Assembly (NCBI GenBank): GCA_902805475.1
Contig: CADCSX010000005.1
Span: forward strand, 507,501 to 571,500
Direction of reading: 5' to 3'
DNA from: Entonaema liquescens
Lineage: Eukaryota > Ascomycota > Sordariomycetes > Xylariales > Xylariaceae
DNA: 64,000 nt
The first letter of the stretch is position 1, and each line of letters starts with the position of its first letter. Made by a program: the position numbers and the translations under genes. Shown here one piece after another: positions 1-11,419 of this stretch. The notes under the pieces were generated by a model. It worked only from the letters and a program-made list of their open reading frames with translations, had not been told where the DNA came from and did not search any database.

Positions 1-1340
1 TAATTTAAAATTTTAAAAAAATATAAAAATATTAATTATAATTTAATATATATTTATAAATTTAAAATTTAATATAAAATTTAATATATAATTATTAATT
101 AAAATTTAATAAATTTTTAATTTATTAAATTTTAAAAAAATTAATTTTAATTTTATTTTATAAAATTATTTTATATTTATAATAAAAATAAATATTTTAT
201 TTATTTATTATTTATTATTTATTTATTTTTATTTTGTTGTATTTATATAATTATATTATTTTCGTAATAAAATATTACCGGTATTTTTATTAAATAATTA
301 TATTCGGTTAAAAATTATATTTATATTAAAAAAAACTTATTTTCTTTTTTTTACATTATGTTTGCAATTTGTTATTTTATAATTATTTTTATTTATATAT
401 AAAATTAATATTATTAATTAATTTTATAATTTTTTTTAATTAAATTATTATTAATTAAGAATTTTCTAAAATAATATTTTTATTAATAATATTATAAATT
501 TTATTAAATATATTTTTATATATATTTTTTTAAATTATCAACTTTTTTCGATTTAATAATATTTAAAATAATAACGTTTCGAAATATATTTTTAACTTTT
601 TTAAAATAAAGTTTTTTTAATATTTATATAAAAAAAAACTTTTTAATTTTTTACGTAATAAATAAAATTATAATTTAAAATATCAATTATAATTAAAATA
701 ATAATATCCCGTTTAATAATTTAAAAATTTATTATTTTTTTAAATATTTAAACTTTAATATAATTTATTATTTAAATAATTTCGTAATATTATATTTAAA
801 ATTTTTTTTTTAAAAAAAAAATTTTATTTATCAATACGTTAATTTTATATAGTTGTTTTAATAGTAATTTAGTTTTTTATTAAAAAATTAAAAAATTTAT
901 AATAATTGTAAAATTCGAATTTACTTTTTTTCGAAAAAAAATGCTAAACGTTAAACCATTACGTTAAACCATTAAATTTTAATTTTATTTTATAAAATTA
1001 TTTTATAATTTTTATATTTTATATTTTATATTTTATAAACTTTATTTAAGTTTTGTTAATTTATAAAATATTATTGCTATTATCTTCTTCCTTATCTTAC
1101 TTATTTAACAGATTTTCCGCTTATCTTGTTTTATCTAATCTTATAGACATCGCCGCTCTCCTTGAAGCTTTGGCGTCTCTGGCTTTGCGGGCGTTATTTT
1201 GTCTGGCACGGAGTGGAGCTATTAGAATGAGAGGCAGTTTTGCAAGATGAAATAGAAGTTGATTCTTTTAAGATCTAGTAGATCAAAGATCTGCCAGATC
1301 TTAACTAATAGCTACATACTAACTTTATACTAAACTTTAT
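1..1340. repeat. Extremely AT-rich, RIP-like block (probable mutated transposon)
   Basis: This stretch is almost pure A and T, and its boundary to normal base composition around 1,050-1,250 is abrupt. The few surviving C and G bases sit mostly in CpG dinucleotides (for example 250-310, 540-590 and 645-660), while CpA, CpT and CpC are nearly absent. That pattern is expected when C-to-T mutation has run to completion outside CpG, as in repeat-induced point mutation of old fungal repeats. No reading frame of meaning survives; the 65-codon frame at 1,053-1,250 looks like chance. The original element cannot be identified. The block ends next to a perfect hairpin and a truncated polyketide synthase, so it probably is an insertion that cut that gene. 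Confidence 0.75.
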
Positions 1341-1350
1341 TCTTACAGAT

Positions 1351-1375
1351 ATATGTTAGGCATAGCCTAACATAT
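1351..1375. repeat. Perfect 11-bp hairpin at the AT-rich block/PKS boundary
   Basis: An 11-base arm at 1351-1361 is exactly complementary to 1365-1375, with a 3-base loop. It lies between the RIP-like block and the point where recognisable acyltransferase coding sequence starts (about 1,395), and several AGATCT palindromes lie just upstream (1,269-1,300). It may be the terminus of the inserted element. That role is inference; only the hairpin itself is seen. Confidence 0.5.
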
Positions 1376-1394
1376 TACGTTTAGCCAAATTTAG

Positions 1395-4060
1395 TTTAAT
1401 GTCCGACCAAAATCGATTTTAGCAAAGTGGTACATATGGTCTGCCATACTATGCTCCATCTTCCTTAATTATTGACCATTCCCTATTAGCGTGACATTTC
1501 TGGGACTGTTTATGTAGCCTACCGTAACGTCAAGTTGGCCCTCAAGTTTCTGCAATCGACCCAACTAAGCAGTCACGTTCTGTCTAGAAAGACCAACTAC
1601 TACCATCAAAAGGTCGCCCCTTTTTGAGGCTAGTCTTGAAGACAGTATACCGCGATGATAGGCAACTTTGATAGCCGACTCTCGAGATAAAGCGCCAGAA
1701 GCATATGCTGCTGTGATTTCGCCAAATGAATGGCCTATAGCAACAGAGGGTGTGATTCCAATACTTTGTAGCAGATCAACAAGAGCTATCTGGAGGCAGG
1801 TGACTAGTGGTTAGCTGTATTCTGGCACGTCGATTGCTGATTCAACGTCGTTCCCGGAAATTAATTCGTGCAGTGACCACTGGCATCCAGTGCCCTAAGC
1901 ATATTTGTGATTTCTCAAGGCTCGTCTGGAATATGGTGAATATAGTGAGTTCTCGTCCCATGCCTAGGTACTGGGCGCCCTGTCCGGTGAAGATGAATGC
2001 AACTTGCGGCTCGTTTATTGCTCTGATTACTGGTGCCCAAACGATCCTTCCGAGGCCCGTCGTAGGACCCTTACTAATTACGGCATATCCTCTCCAGAGA
2101 AAGTGACTTCTCCTACGAGCTAACACATAAACGACATCATTGCTTTCCTGCGATTGGCAGTTAATATATGATTTATACTTCTCCGACAACTTTCGCGCGC
2201 TTGCCTGGTCGAAAGCCGACCAGACTAGTAGCTTAGGAATGTTGTAGGTGATGTCATGCGACTTTGTTGTCTCCCAAGTTCTTGTGTTGTCTACTCTCGT
2301 ATCGCTCCGGGGGGGCATACTGTGTGATGCTGCTTATATTCGCAAGATCTTCGCTTTCTACGGAAGCCGTCCGTGTTCGATGAAACCCCTGGAGACCATG
2401 AAGCTTTAGATAATGAAGGGCGTCATCGACAATTGCAACCACATTTGTACCCCCGAAGCCAAATGAATTGACCTGCGGACTGAAATAAGTATGAATAGCG
2501 ATAGGGGTGTGGAGCGTATTCACTTACACAAGCCCGACGACCTGTGCAAGGTGGCCAGACTGAAGTCCTTTTTGGGAAACTATCCTATTTAGTATTCCCA
2601 AATATACCTGCTGGTGTATAGACTTAGGGGGAATTCACTTACACATAGGTGTAACTTCTCAGCATTAATCTTTCCGTTTAAGCAGTCTAACCCAGCGATT
2701 GGTGGAATAACACCATTCTCAAGGACAAGAAGTGTTTTAATGATGCCGGCTAGCCCACTACATCCCCCCAGGCGGCCTATGTTCGCTTTGACTGCGCCGA
2801 TGAACAATGGATCGTGGGTAGTGCGCGATTGCCGAAAAGCATAACCAATGGCATTAGCTTCGATAGGATCTCCTACTGGGGTTCCTATTCCATGGGCTTC
2901 AAAGAATCTAGTTGGCTCCATGCTAATGTTAGCCTAGTTATAGGCGAGTTGAATGAGCTTGACTTGGGCTTCTCCGCTTGGCTGTGTGGTTCCAGGCGTT
3001 CTCCCATCTTGGTTAGACCTAGTATTACGGATCACGGCTCTGATGGTGTCACCATCTCTTAGTTCATCTTGAAGGCGCTTAACGACTATAACAGCGGCAC
3101 CCTCACCACGTGAATAGCCGTTGGCGCGTTGGTCGAAACTCCAGGACCTCCCATCGCGAGAAAGGAAGTTCGAATCTGACATCATTTTCATGAAGTGTGG
3201 ATGAAAAATAAAGTTCACACCACCAACAAGCGCCTTAAGAACTATATCAATAACCTATGAATATAAGGATTTGAGATAGGCTGCACGAACCATAGATGAA
3301 ATACCTGAACGCAGATCTTGACAGGCGAGGTGTAGAGCTAATAGGCTACTAGAGCAGGCTGAGTTTATGTTCATTGATGTGCCTTTAAAGTTGAAAAACC
3401 AACTCAGACGATTTGCAAGCATCGAAGGGGCAATGCCCATTGCGGCGTGTTTTTACTCGGCTTCGTAATCATGTTGCAAAATGCTCAAGTAGTCATTGGT
3501 GAAGCACCCTGTATATACGGAAGTGTCTGACCCAGCACATTTTTCAATTGCAATACCGGCTTAGTATTGGGATACGTTAGCGATAGGTTTTAAAAGGCTT
3601 ATATACATCCAAATACGAATTACTAACCATCTTCAAGAGCGTGATAAGCTATTTCAAGCATTCGACGGTGTTGGGGATCCATACAAGCCGCTTCTCCCGG
3701 CGTAATAGAGAAAAAGGGGGCATCGAATGCGCCTAGTTGTTCTCGCACGAAATTTCCGGCTTTAAGAGGTAGCTGTAAAAGTATTGTTTATTAGGTAATT
3801 GAACGATTTTATAATTTATAAGAATATTCACAACCTACTGAGCTTGGCCTGTTTTCAGCGGGATGATAGAAAGTATTGATATTCAATCTATCTTGGGGAA
3901 AGTCTGTGCTGGCTGATCTTCCATGGTATATCATGTCCCAGAAGCGGTCTGGAGAAGTTGCCTCTCTGGGGAACTCGAAAGCCAGGCCAACGATAGCAAT
4001 TGGAGCAAGTTTCTTGCTGTTGGGGGTATTGAGAGCTTCATTTGATTGATTATGATCCAT
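1395..4060 (-). pseudogene. Truncated, RIP-scarred polyketide synthase (KS-AT remnant)
   Basis: On the minus strand, starting at an ATG at 4060, the pieces of an iterative type I (highly-reducing type) polyketide synthase can be followed in order. They are the KS entry motif PIAIVGLAFEFP (about 4000), the FDAPFFSITPGEAA region (about 3700), the active-site cysteine in NSACSSS (about 3360), EAHGIGTPVGDPIEA (about 2890), NIGRLGG (about 2780), the KS end NSFGFGGTN (about 2460), the AT entry FIFTGQGAQYLGMG (about 1985) and the AT nucleophile motif GHSFGE (about 1720). Several gaps look like real introns. It is broken: in-frame TAA at 3455-3453, TAG at 1567-1565 and TAA at 1471-1469, plus a frame conflict near 3,255-3,300. 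The KS histidine of the usual NIGH motif is Arg. Everything after mid-AT (DH, ER, KR, ACP) is missing. It cannot make a working synthase. Confidence 0.88.
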
Positions 4061-4611
4061 TGCCAATTGTGATATTAGTGAAGAAATAATATCACCCCAT
4101 AAACTTTGGACTGGACAAACCTGAAGCAAGAGTATATGTATCAAGATATGATGAAAGATTGGGCCCAATTGGGGGGGCCTTTTATTAAAAACCAGATGTC
4201 GAAGTAGGTTAAAGACGCCTAAGTTGATGACCATTTCAGTACTTACACAACTAAGTAATTGATAAATTGTTTCTACGATGTTACTATTGGTGGTTCGGGA
4301 GTAGTTATCGTGGAGCAGGGGCTCTAACGACTACAAATATACTTCCTGAAATACTTGGCTAGGTATCTGGGTACTTTCTTACGGTTGGACATGTCTTGGG
4401 TACCTTAGGTACATGTAGGTAGGCCGCGGCTTTGTCTACCTGGGTGGGTAGATACCCCTTGCGCACTTATAATCAGCATGCCTCAATAATAATATATAAG
4501 GCCATGTGGTCAACCCTTTCTGCCCATCGACTAAATGAAACTTCTTGCTTGGTAAGAACACATTCTTAACCGTATCGTGGTACATCCATATTTGGCTATC
4601 TATTCAGACCA
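4061..4611. promoter_or_regulatory. Divergent intergenic region between PKS relic and methyltransferase
   Basis: About 550 bp separate the two divergent genes. The stretch holds several short GGTACCTTAGGTACATG-like repeats (4,380-4,440) and a TATATAAG box-like string at 4,494-4,501, about 110 bp before the methyltransferase ATG. No gene is seen. A shared bidirectional promoter would be normal for a biosynthetic cluster, but this is inference. Confidence 0.4.
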
Positions 4612-5660
4612 ATGGCTTCTAAACCCGACTATGTCTTCACCCGAGACTTCATTGACAACAACCGGTTCGTTAATATCCTGCCAGCCAATCCCTACCACGG
4701 TTAAGCACACATATATGAAATGTTTCGGATGCTGATACTGAATACCTAAACAGTATTAATCTTCAGCACTACTTATGGGTGGAGCTCTACGGTTACCTGT
4801 TACACCCTAAAATTCCTACTCAGAACCCAGGTTTGAGAATTGCAGATGTTGGTACAGGAACATGGTTTGTATCCTTTGCCTTAATTTATCAAACTCTTTT
4901 GACGATTCAGTAGTATTTGGCTCAGAGATGTTGCTGCCCGGCTTCCTAGTACAACGCAGCTCGATGGTCTAGATATCTCGTTTTCAGCCTCTCCTCCGTT
5001 AAAGTGGCTTCCTCCGAATGTAACTCTCCGGGAGTGGAATTTAAAAGACCCGGTCCCACACGATCTCATTGGAGTATATGATATCGTGCATATCCGAGCC
5101 TTTGCTTTTGTCTTTCACGATAATGAAATCCCGGAAGTTCTCGACAATCTCATCAAGCTACTCAGTAAGTACTAACTATGAACCCGGATCTCTCGGATGC
5201 TACGGGTTCAGGTCCCACACGCTGTGCTAACCATGTGCTAACCATGTGTGTAACAGAACCAGGTGGTTACCTCCAATGGGGTGATCCTGATGTATCCTCG
5301 TTCCGTATCGAAAGGACAGAACCTGGCAATGATGTGGGCGCACTGCAGGAGTTATTGCGCCTAAGTCAAGGACAAGACACAAGACTCAAACCAACATGGG
5401 TGCCTACCCTCGGAAGACTCTTCTTAGAAAAGGGCTTGCAGGATGTGGAATCGGATGCTCGAGATCCGGACCCAACCCTTGCGTTTCCTATGCACGAGTG
5501 TGCCCTGTTAATTCATGAACTACTTGCGCGTAAGACTCAAAACAACGAAGTGGCAGAAGGATTGAAGAAGCTCATGCCGATGGTTGCTGAAGAAACTAGA
5601 AAGGGGTCTTGTTGGGCGTTCACCCGTTGGACCGTGGTGGGGAAGAAGCCGGAAGCCTGA
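4612..5660 (+). CDS. SAM-dependent methyltransferase, secondary-metabolism type
   Basis: Four exons (4612-4664, 4754-4864, 4911-5164, 5257-5660) give a 273-residue protein. All three introns have GT-AG ends and join in frame. The fold signature is the SAM-binding motif I ADVGTGT (about residue 50), followed by GLDIS, then KPGGYLQWGD (about residue 140) typical of class I methyltransferases near fungal metabolite clusters. The N-terminal RDFIDNNRINLQHYLW matches that family's start. Length is normal and no lesion is visible. Because it is divergent from the dead polyketide synthase, it may once have methylated that synthase's product; the substrate is unknown. It may now be an orphan or act in another pathway. 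Family assignment is firm, the pathway is inference. Confidence 0.85.
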
Positions 5661-6081
5661 GAGACATTGGATTCCGCTGTTTTTTATCGAATGCTGTGTA
5701 CCTTGGTCGTGTTACGCAAATTTAGTGCTGTGAGGGACATTTACGGTGTAGCCTGCGTGATAATATAAGCATAGGAACTATTAAGACACAACATGTGAGG
5801 ATCGTTGCCTACCTAAGTTGTTGATTCAAACCGTAAGCTGTTACCTTAAATATTAATTACACCCTTACAGCCTTTTCTACGGTGCTCGAGGTCGGCAGCT
5901 TTCCTAAAACGTGAAGAGGTAATATACCTACGTATGATCCACGCCAACCACAGTTCTCATAACACCTTTGGTCCGCCATATGCCCTCCCTAAAACACCCA
6001 TAATAAACGTTAATTTGGACAAGACATATTGAACTTCGTGAAAAATTGCTCGCAACGTTGACCTTGATTGGGACTATTATA
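5661..6081. other. Intergenic, nothing recognised
   Basis: About 420 bp between the methyltransferase stop and the next gene. A minus-strand frame of 123 codons (6299-5928) runs into it but is the shadow of the membrane-protein gene and has no recognisable content. Confidence 0.5.
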
Positions 6082-7050
6082 ATGCGCTTTGTTGAAATTC
6101 CCACGACTCCTTTTTGCCGAAGGCTAATCATCACAATAATCAGTGTTTTGCAGACTGTTATATGGGCTATCGTTGTACTACGATTAGTTTCCCGTCTGGT
6201 CCAGAAGACCAAGGCAGTCTGGGAAGACGTCTTTACAGCACTTGCTGCCCTGACTAGTACTACGATGCTAGCCTTATTCACATTCTGTAAGTTGATCAAT
6301 TTTAAATCGCATCACTTTTCCGTTCTAACTTCCTCTTAAGTAGTTAGAAGTGGCATGGGTCACACCGACTCTGAAGCTTTCGTGAACTATAGTCTTAATG
6401 GCAAGGTATGTGACTCTTGTGACTCTCCCTATTTGGATGAATTCGAGAAATTTAATATTTATATTACCCTTTTAAGCTGAATTTTACCGAATCGGTGCTC
6501 TATGGGCTTGGGATCATTTGCGCTAGGCTTGGTGTCTTCTTCTTCTATCTTCGGGCTTTTCCTTCTCGGTCGATGCAGTTGGTTACCAAAACTCTCATGG
6601 TCATTTCAACATGCGTGGTATTTGTGATCGCTCTTTGGGATATTCTCTTATGTTGGCCTGTGCGATTATCCTGGGATCTAACAGCCAGCGGGACATGTGG
6701 CGATGCTGGGCCTCCTTACAAAGGGGGGGCTATTGTAAGCATCGCCACCGACGTGATCGCTATATGCCTACCTTTGCCGTTAATATGGAAACTTCATACC
6801 GGGAGACAGAATAAAATCAACCTAACCTGCCTATTTGCTATGGGATTGAGGTGTGCCAACCTGTATTGCTATTCTAAAAAGTATCTATCAGGTTAACTTT
6901 ATGGTAGCACCCCAGGTGTGGCGTCGTGGGGTGGTGACGTCTCGCTTCTCTGTCTATGTAAGTAGCTCCCTTCAGTCCACCGTGAATATGAACTATACAC
7001 TAATAAAACTGGTGCTTTTACAGTGTAAATTCGGAGTCACGAGGGGTCAT
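6082..7050 (+). pseudogene. Rhodopsin-domain (PTH11/SAT-like) membrane protein, frameshifted
   Basis: Exons 6082-6286, 6341-6405 and 6477 onward join in frame and encode most of a seven-helix fungal rhodopsin-domain protein. Visible are a hydrophobic helix with LRLVSRLV, the charged WEDVF turn, ICARLGVFFFYLRAFP, a helix ending CWPVRLSWD, and the loop into IATDVIAICLPLPLIWKL. Such proteins occur near fungal metabolite clusters and in host-sensing families. After LFAMG the frame is lost: one extra base near 6850-6853 is needed to continue into PTCIAILKSIYQVNF, and a second shift is needed to reach the last helix. With two shifts at the 3' end I call it a pseudogene; a sequencing error could explain only one of them. 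The start is the first in-frame ATG; upstream in-frame codons may be 5' UTR. Confidence 0.65.
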
Positions 7051-7263
7051 TCTGTTTACCGCAATATTAGAGGACTGAGAGTGGTGCGAATACACGGGAT
7101 CGAATAGGGTTTAAAATTACCTACCTACCGTGAAGTTCCAATTCAAGTGAACACCGACCATTACAGGCTTCCCCTAACAACCCCGAGGTGTGAGAGTACA
7201 GGTAATTCTAAGAGATGATTCGATCAGCATAATGAGGGGTAGTAAGACCCTCTTTTCGTGATA

Positions 7264-7573
7264 TTAGTGCTGTCTACACAAGTTCGACGTAGCACCCCCA
7301 AGGGGTGCTGCGCATTGATTAAGGAAACGGGCAAGATTCGGGATTTAACCGAAATACTTCCGAATAAGCGTATTTCCTACGTATTTTGATGTATCTTATA
7401 ATATTTCATAAATTTTCATTATTCTTTTTCCTTTTCCAGAATTAGCAAGGGTCGGAATAACTTTTATTGGTATTCAAAGTTTGGTACGCTATCCTTAATT
7501 ACTGCCCGTTTCCTTAATCAATGCGCAGCACCCCCTTAGGGGTGCTACGTCGAACTTGTGTAGACAGCACTAA
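7264..7573. mobile_element. MITE with 70-bp terminal inverted repeats and TA flanks
   Basis: The first 70 bases (7264-7333) are the reverse complement of 7503-7573 with one substitution and one one-base length difference. Both ends are flanked by TA (7262-7263 and 7574-7575), the target duplication made by Tc1/mariner-type transposases. The 310-bp element has no coding capacity. Each inverted repeat carries its own short palindrome (AGCACCCC..GGGGTGCT, about 7291-7309 and its mirror), so each end can form a hairpin. This is a non-autonomous element that would need a transposase supplied in trans. Confidence 0.88.
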
Positions 7574-7739
7574 TAAGTGAAGTTTTGAGATAGGCTTCGT
7601 CTGACGAGTGTCCAGGACTATTAAAAATGACCTTTTATCATCTAGGTACTTAGCTTGTTCCCTTCTGGCATTGACAGAGCACGATACACGTGAAGATACC
7701 TAGGTATACACCTGAATCTGACAACACCTGCGACCAGGC

Positions 7740-8294
7740 ATGTCTATATTCCCGGTTTATTGCACTGCACAGGTGCTAGTTTCGGTAGGCATCAATTCTA
7801 TCTCGAGTTGGGCTATACTGACATCATGCGGGGAAAAGGTAATAGAAAAGTTCCTCCACGATGCACTTGCGGGGAGCAATGACCTAGCCCCGAATAGCGA
7901 ACCTTGTCTTGCTATTATCACGACGCCTAATGTAGTACCTACTGGAGCATCAAAGCCACCAGTACAACCATTTGACTCTCCATTTTTAGGCCAGTCACTG
8001 GAGGATATATCTCGTCAACTGAACGGGGCGACATACTTCGCTGTGCTAGACGAACGATCTATAGAGGATGAGACAGTTGCCTTGGGGGAGTATAGAGACG
8101 GCAAAGTTGAGACCGTTCGAGTCTCATTTTACTCGGCACAATCTCTACTGATCTCATTCGATATCGGCACGTCGGGATTCTTTGAACTCCAAGACATTGC
8201 GGCTAACGAAGGGGGTGTCTACAGACAAGAGAAGCCTACGGGTACACAGAAGGGTCAACCAGCCCCAAGGAAACTGCTCCAGTCTCTTCAATAG
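7740..8294 (+). CDS. Hypothetical protein, possibly DUF6924-like
   Basis: A single 184-codon frame from an ATG just downstream of the MITE. The central part reads like a folded domain (AIITTPNVV near residue 60, YFAVLDERSIEDETVAL near residue 100, then alternating strands VETVRVSFYSAQSLLISFDIG). I am reminded of the small fungal/bacterial DUF6924 domain but cannot confirm it. The C-terminus (after about residue 155) is polar and low in complexity. No signal peptide is clear. The N-terminal 40 residues look less protein-like and the true start could be internal or preceded by another exon. Confidence 0.5.
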   Translation: MSIFPVYCTAQVLVSVGINSISSWAILTSCGEKVIEKFLHDALAGSNDLAPNSEPCLAIITTPNVVPTGASKPPVQPFDSPFLGQSLEDISRQLNGATYFAVLDERSIEDETVALGEYRDGKVETVRVSFYSAQSLLISFDIGTSGFFELQDIAANEGGVYRQEKPTGTQKGQPAPRKLLQSLQ

Positions 8295-8554
8295 AATAAG
8301 TAATAGTGATCCTTGGGTCCATTCTTATAATGGGAGTCATCATTATCAAGTTGCTCAACGTTGAAAGAGGCGAATTCCGTGGTCACCACATTTTAAGCCA
8401 CTCATGCTTGACCAGGGCCCAGATAGGATGTTATCCTTCCACAAAACTTCTTTACCTACTTATAAATAAATAAAATAATTAGTAGGATATATTGTGCCTG
8501 CTATGAAAGGTCTATGCAATTCTTGGGCGAGATATTCCCACGCACTTTGACGGT

Positions 8555-11294
8555 TCAAATTTCGTAGTGACCGGGACTGGGTGGCACGTCGCCAGAATCC
8601 CATGCAGTCCTATCCGCACCAAGTTCAAATTCAAGCAAGCTGTCCTCTCCATTCGGCCGGACAAGGTCGTCGTGACTGACCCAACTTTGGTTCCACGCCT
8701 GTCCGTTTACTTTCAAACTCTGAATATACGGCCCATCATCCAATCCTGTAGCCCTGATGCTTAGGACAGCTCCCGAATCCCCAACACTCACAGTGATATT
8801 CTCGAAGCGCGGGGAAAGGATCAGATACACCGGTTGCGTAACAACTGGGTAGAGGCCAATCAAGTTCCAGATCAGCCAGCTACTCATCGCACCGGCGTCG
8901 TCATTCCCCGGGATACCTGAGGGGCCCGTGTTGTAGAACTCATCAACAACCTCCCGTGATCGCTGGACTGATTTATGCTGCCGTTTTGGGAAGTAGTTGT
9001 ACAAGAATGGAGTCATGAAACTAGGTTCATTGCCTGGGTTATAGATAGTCGTGCCTGCGCCATTGCCGCCCACGTTCGACCCTGCAAGGCCGGGTATGAA
9101 CATGGTGTCTAGCCTTGATTCCGCTTTCGTTGCACCGCCCATCTTAGATATCAATGATTCCATGTCAAACGGGACAGTCCAAGTGTACTCCCACCTTTGA
9201 ATGATAGCAGTTAGTATGTTGGTGGTCTTATTTGAAGATGCATGATAGCACTTACGGAACGCCCTCGTAGGTTATACTACTCCATTCGCAGAAGCCGCAA
9301 GATATCGGATCGTACTCCTGATAGCTTCCATTTGGCCAAGTAGGCGCCAGGAAGCCAGTGAAATTCAACGACGTTACGTCCGAGGCCCACGTCCTCTGCC
9401 AGCCCCTATTCATGAAATCAGCCTTTGTTAACTTTACTAGTGGTAAAAGGAACTTACGCAGAGCCATTGAGGTATTTCGCAGTATCGTCTGGTGCTTCTC
9501 CCTTGGCAACTTGATACACCGAGAAGTCGTTCAATGAGTACTCAACAGTTTTACTTAGGGATCGTCCAAAGTTAGGGGTTACGTAACCGTACTGCCTCCA
9601 GTCCCGAAGCGCGCCTCGGCCTTCCTTCGTACTCCCTGTCAAATCCTCCGGATCGAAGTTGTTATAGGGTAAGGTATCTGCATCACTCTTCATGGCCGCA
9701 TAACCATCTGTCCAGTTGATACCGCCTCGAAGGCCCTTCACATAAGAGTCGGCCAGTACGTTGTCAGCGTTAGAGCCGCCCTGTACACGCCCATTAAAGT
9801 TGTGACTTCGTCCATCTGGCATAAATCCCTCGAACCGCCAGATGTCTATTAAAGCTCTAACAATTTCAATTTGCGTCTGTGGTTGAATTAGCACGTAGAG
9901 GGAATGGAGACATCTGAATGTATCCCAAATAGTGTAAAAGTCGTCGTAATACGGCTCATCTGACTCCCAGTATGGATTATCTCCAGTCCTGTTCGAAGGA
10001 AGCAGATGGGCATGATACATGGCCGTATAGAGCATTTGTAATTGGGTATGGTTCATTGATGTGACATCGATCTTCGAGAAGACGTCCGAGTTCCACTTAT
10101 CTTTGGCGGCTTCTTGAACATGCTCTAAGTTCCAATGTGGGATTTCGTCGAGGAATTGACACGCCTTGTCTGTCGAGACCCAGGATACCCCAACTTTAGA
10201 TTGGACTGTTGTGACGTTTGATGGAAATTCGAATAAGGCCCCGACCCTATCCGCGTATTGATATCCTATAATCCCACCATCGATACTGGTGTCGTTGGTG
10301 AAAGTTGCCGTGACATTCTTAGCGCTCGGCCAGTATGGATCCGTTGCCTTCCCTGAAAAGAGTTGAGATTGTGATGGAGCAGAATCGAACTGAGCACAGA
10401 AGTATACTCGATAATCACCCCCTGCAGCTTGTTAGTATATTACCTATGAAGGGATTCGTAGTAACTAACCGGAGGACCAACCCCCTCGATATACACCATA
10501 GCCCGAATAGGATGTACCGTCGTCGCTACGATCGATTTTTCCATTGCTATAAAATTGCCCTTTATCCCCAGTGCTTGGAAGGTAGTGGCTAATATCAACT
10601 AGAACGTAGCGCCCATCTGCGTCTTTAGGGTAGGTGTACTTGAGTATCCCAGCATGCATAGCAGCACTCATCTCTGCAGTGACGCCATTCTCCAGTTGGG
10701 TTTTATAATATCCGACCTCGGCCACGTCTGGGGAAGTCCTGTGTTGCATATAGGTGAGATTGTCTAGTACGTTCACCCCATCGAGACTTGTGAGGGGCAT
10801 TTGGGGTATGAGTCCATATGTTGGTGCTCCACCTGTTCCGCTCTCATGTAGCATTGTTATGGCGGTGACATTCGAGTCTGGGGTATAACCGCCATTCGCG
10901 GTAACTAGAAATACCAAAGTAAGTAACCTGTAAATTATGGGTGGAGATTCCTCTTATTCATCTTGCCTCACTCATGTCTCCAAAACATCACCATTGGCGG
11001 TGGACTTACATGAGACATTCCACCTAGAGTAAGGTAGTAGTTAGTACGATATCGACCCTAAATCTTCACAACGGTTATAAAAACATACTCATAAGTATCA
11101 ATCCCTACTTTAACAGCCCCAAAAGGCAAACTGGCCCCAGGAAATACATTACCGGAGTTATACGATGTGCCCGGGTCTGGACCCTCGGTGCCAATGAAGA
11201 GATTCACATGCTCTGTCCTATCCTCCGCGCCAGCTGCGAGGAGCTTGGTGGTAAGCACCGGAACCACAGAAACAAAACTCCAGAGTGATTTCAT
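8555..11294 (-). CDS. Secreted glycoside hydrolase family 92 alpha-1,2-mannosidase
   Basis: Six exons on the minus strand (11294-11089, 11023-11010, 10904-10470, 10421-9458, 9405-9256, 9194-8555) sum to 802 residues in frame. The N-terminus has a signal peptide (hydrophobic to about residue 21), then VNLFIGTEGPDPGTSYNSGN and FPGASLPFGAVKVGIDT, the GH92 entry. HESGTGGAPTYGLIPQ, NPGNEPSFM and GIPGNDDAGAMSSW are family hallmarks; the GNDD aspartates belong to the calcium-dependent inverting active site. GH92 enzymes trim alpha-linked mannose from N-glycans or mannan, so this one probably acts outside the cell. The 14-base second exon is required by frame but deserves checking. No lesion seen. 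Confidence 0.9.
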
Positions 11295-11419
11295 TGATAT
11301 AGACGGGTGGTCCTAGATTCCTGGTGAAAATGTCGTACAAATCCAAGCAGGACAGATCTTAATGCTATAGCGAGACCTATCACAACTTAGGTCTAGTAAG
11401 AAAGACCTTAACGGAATCG

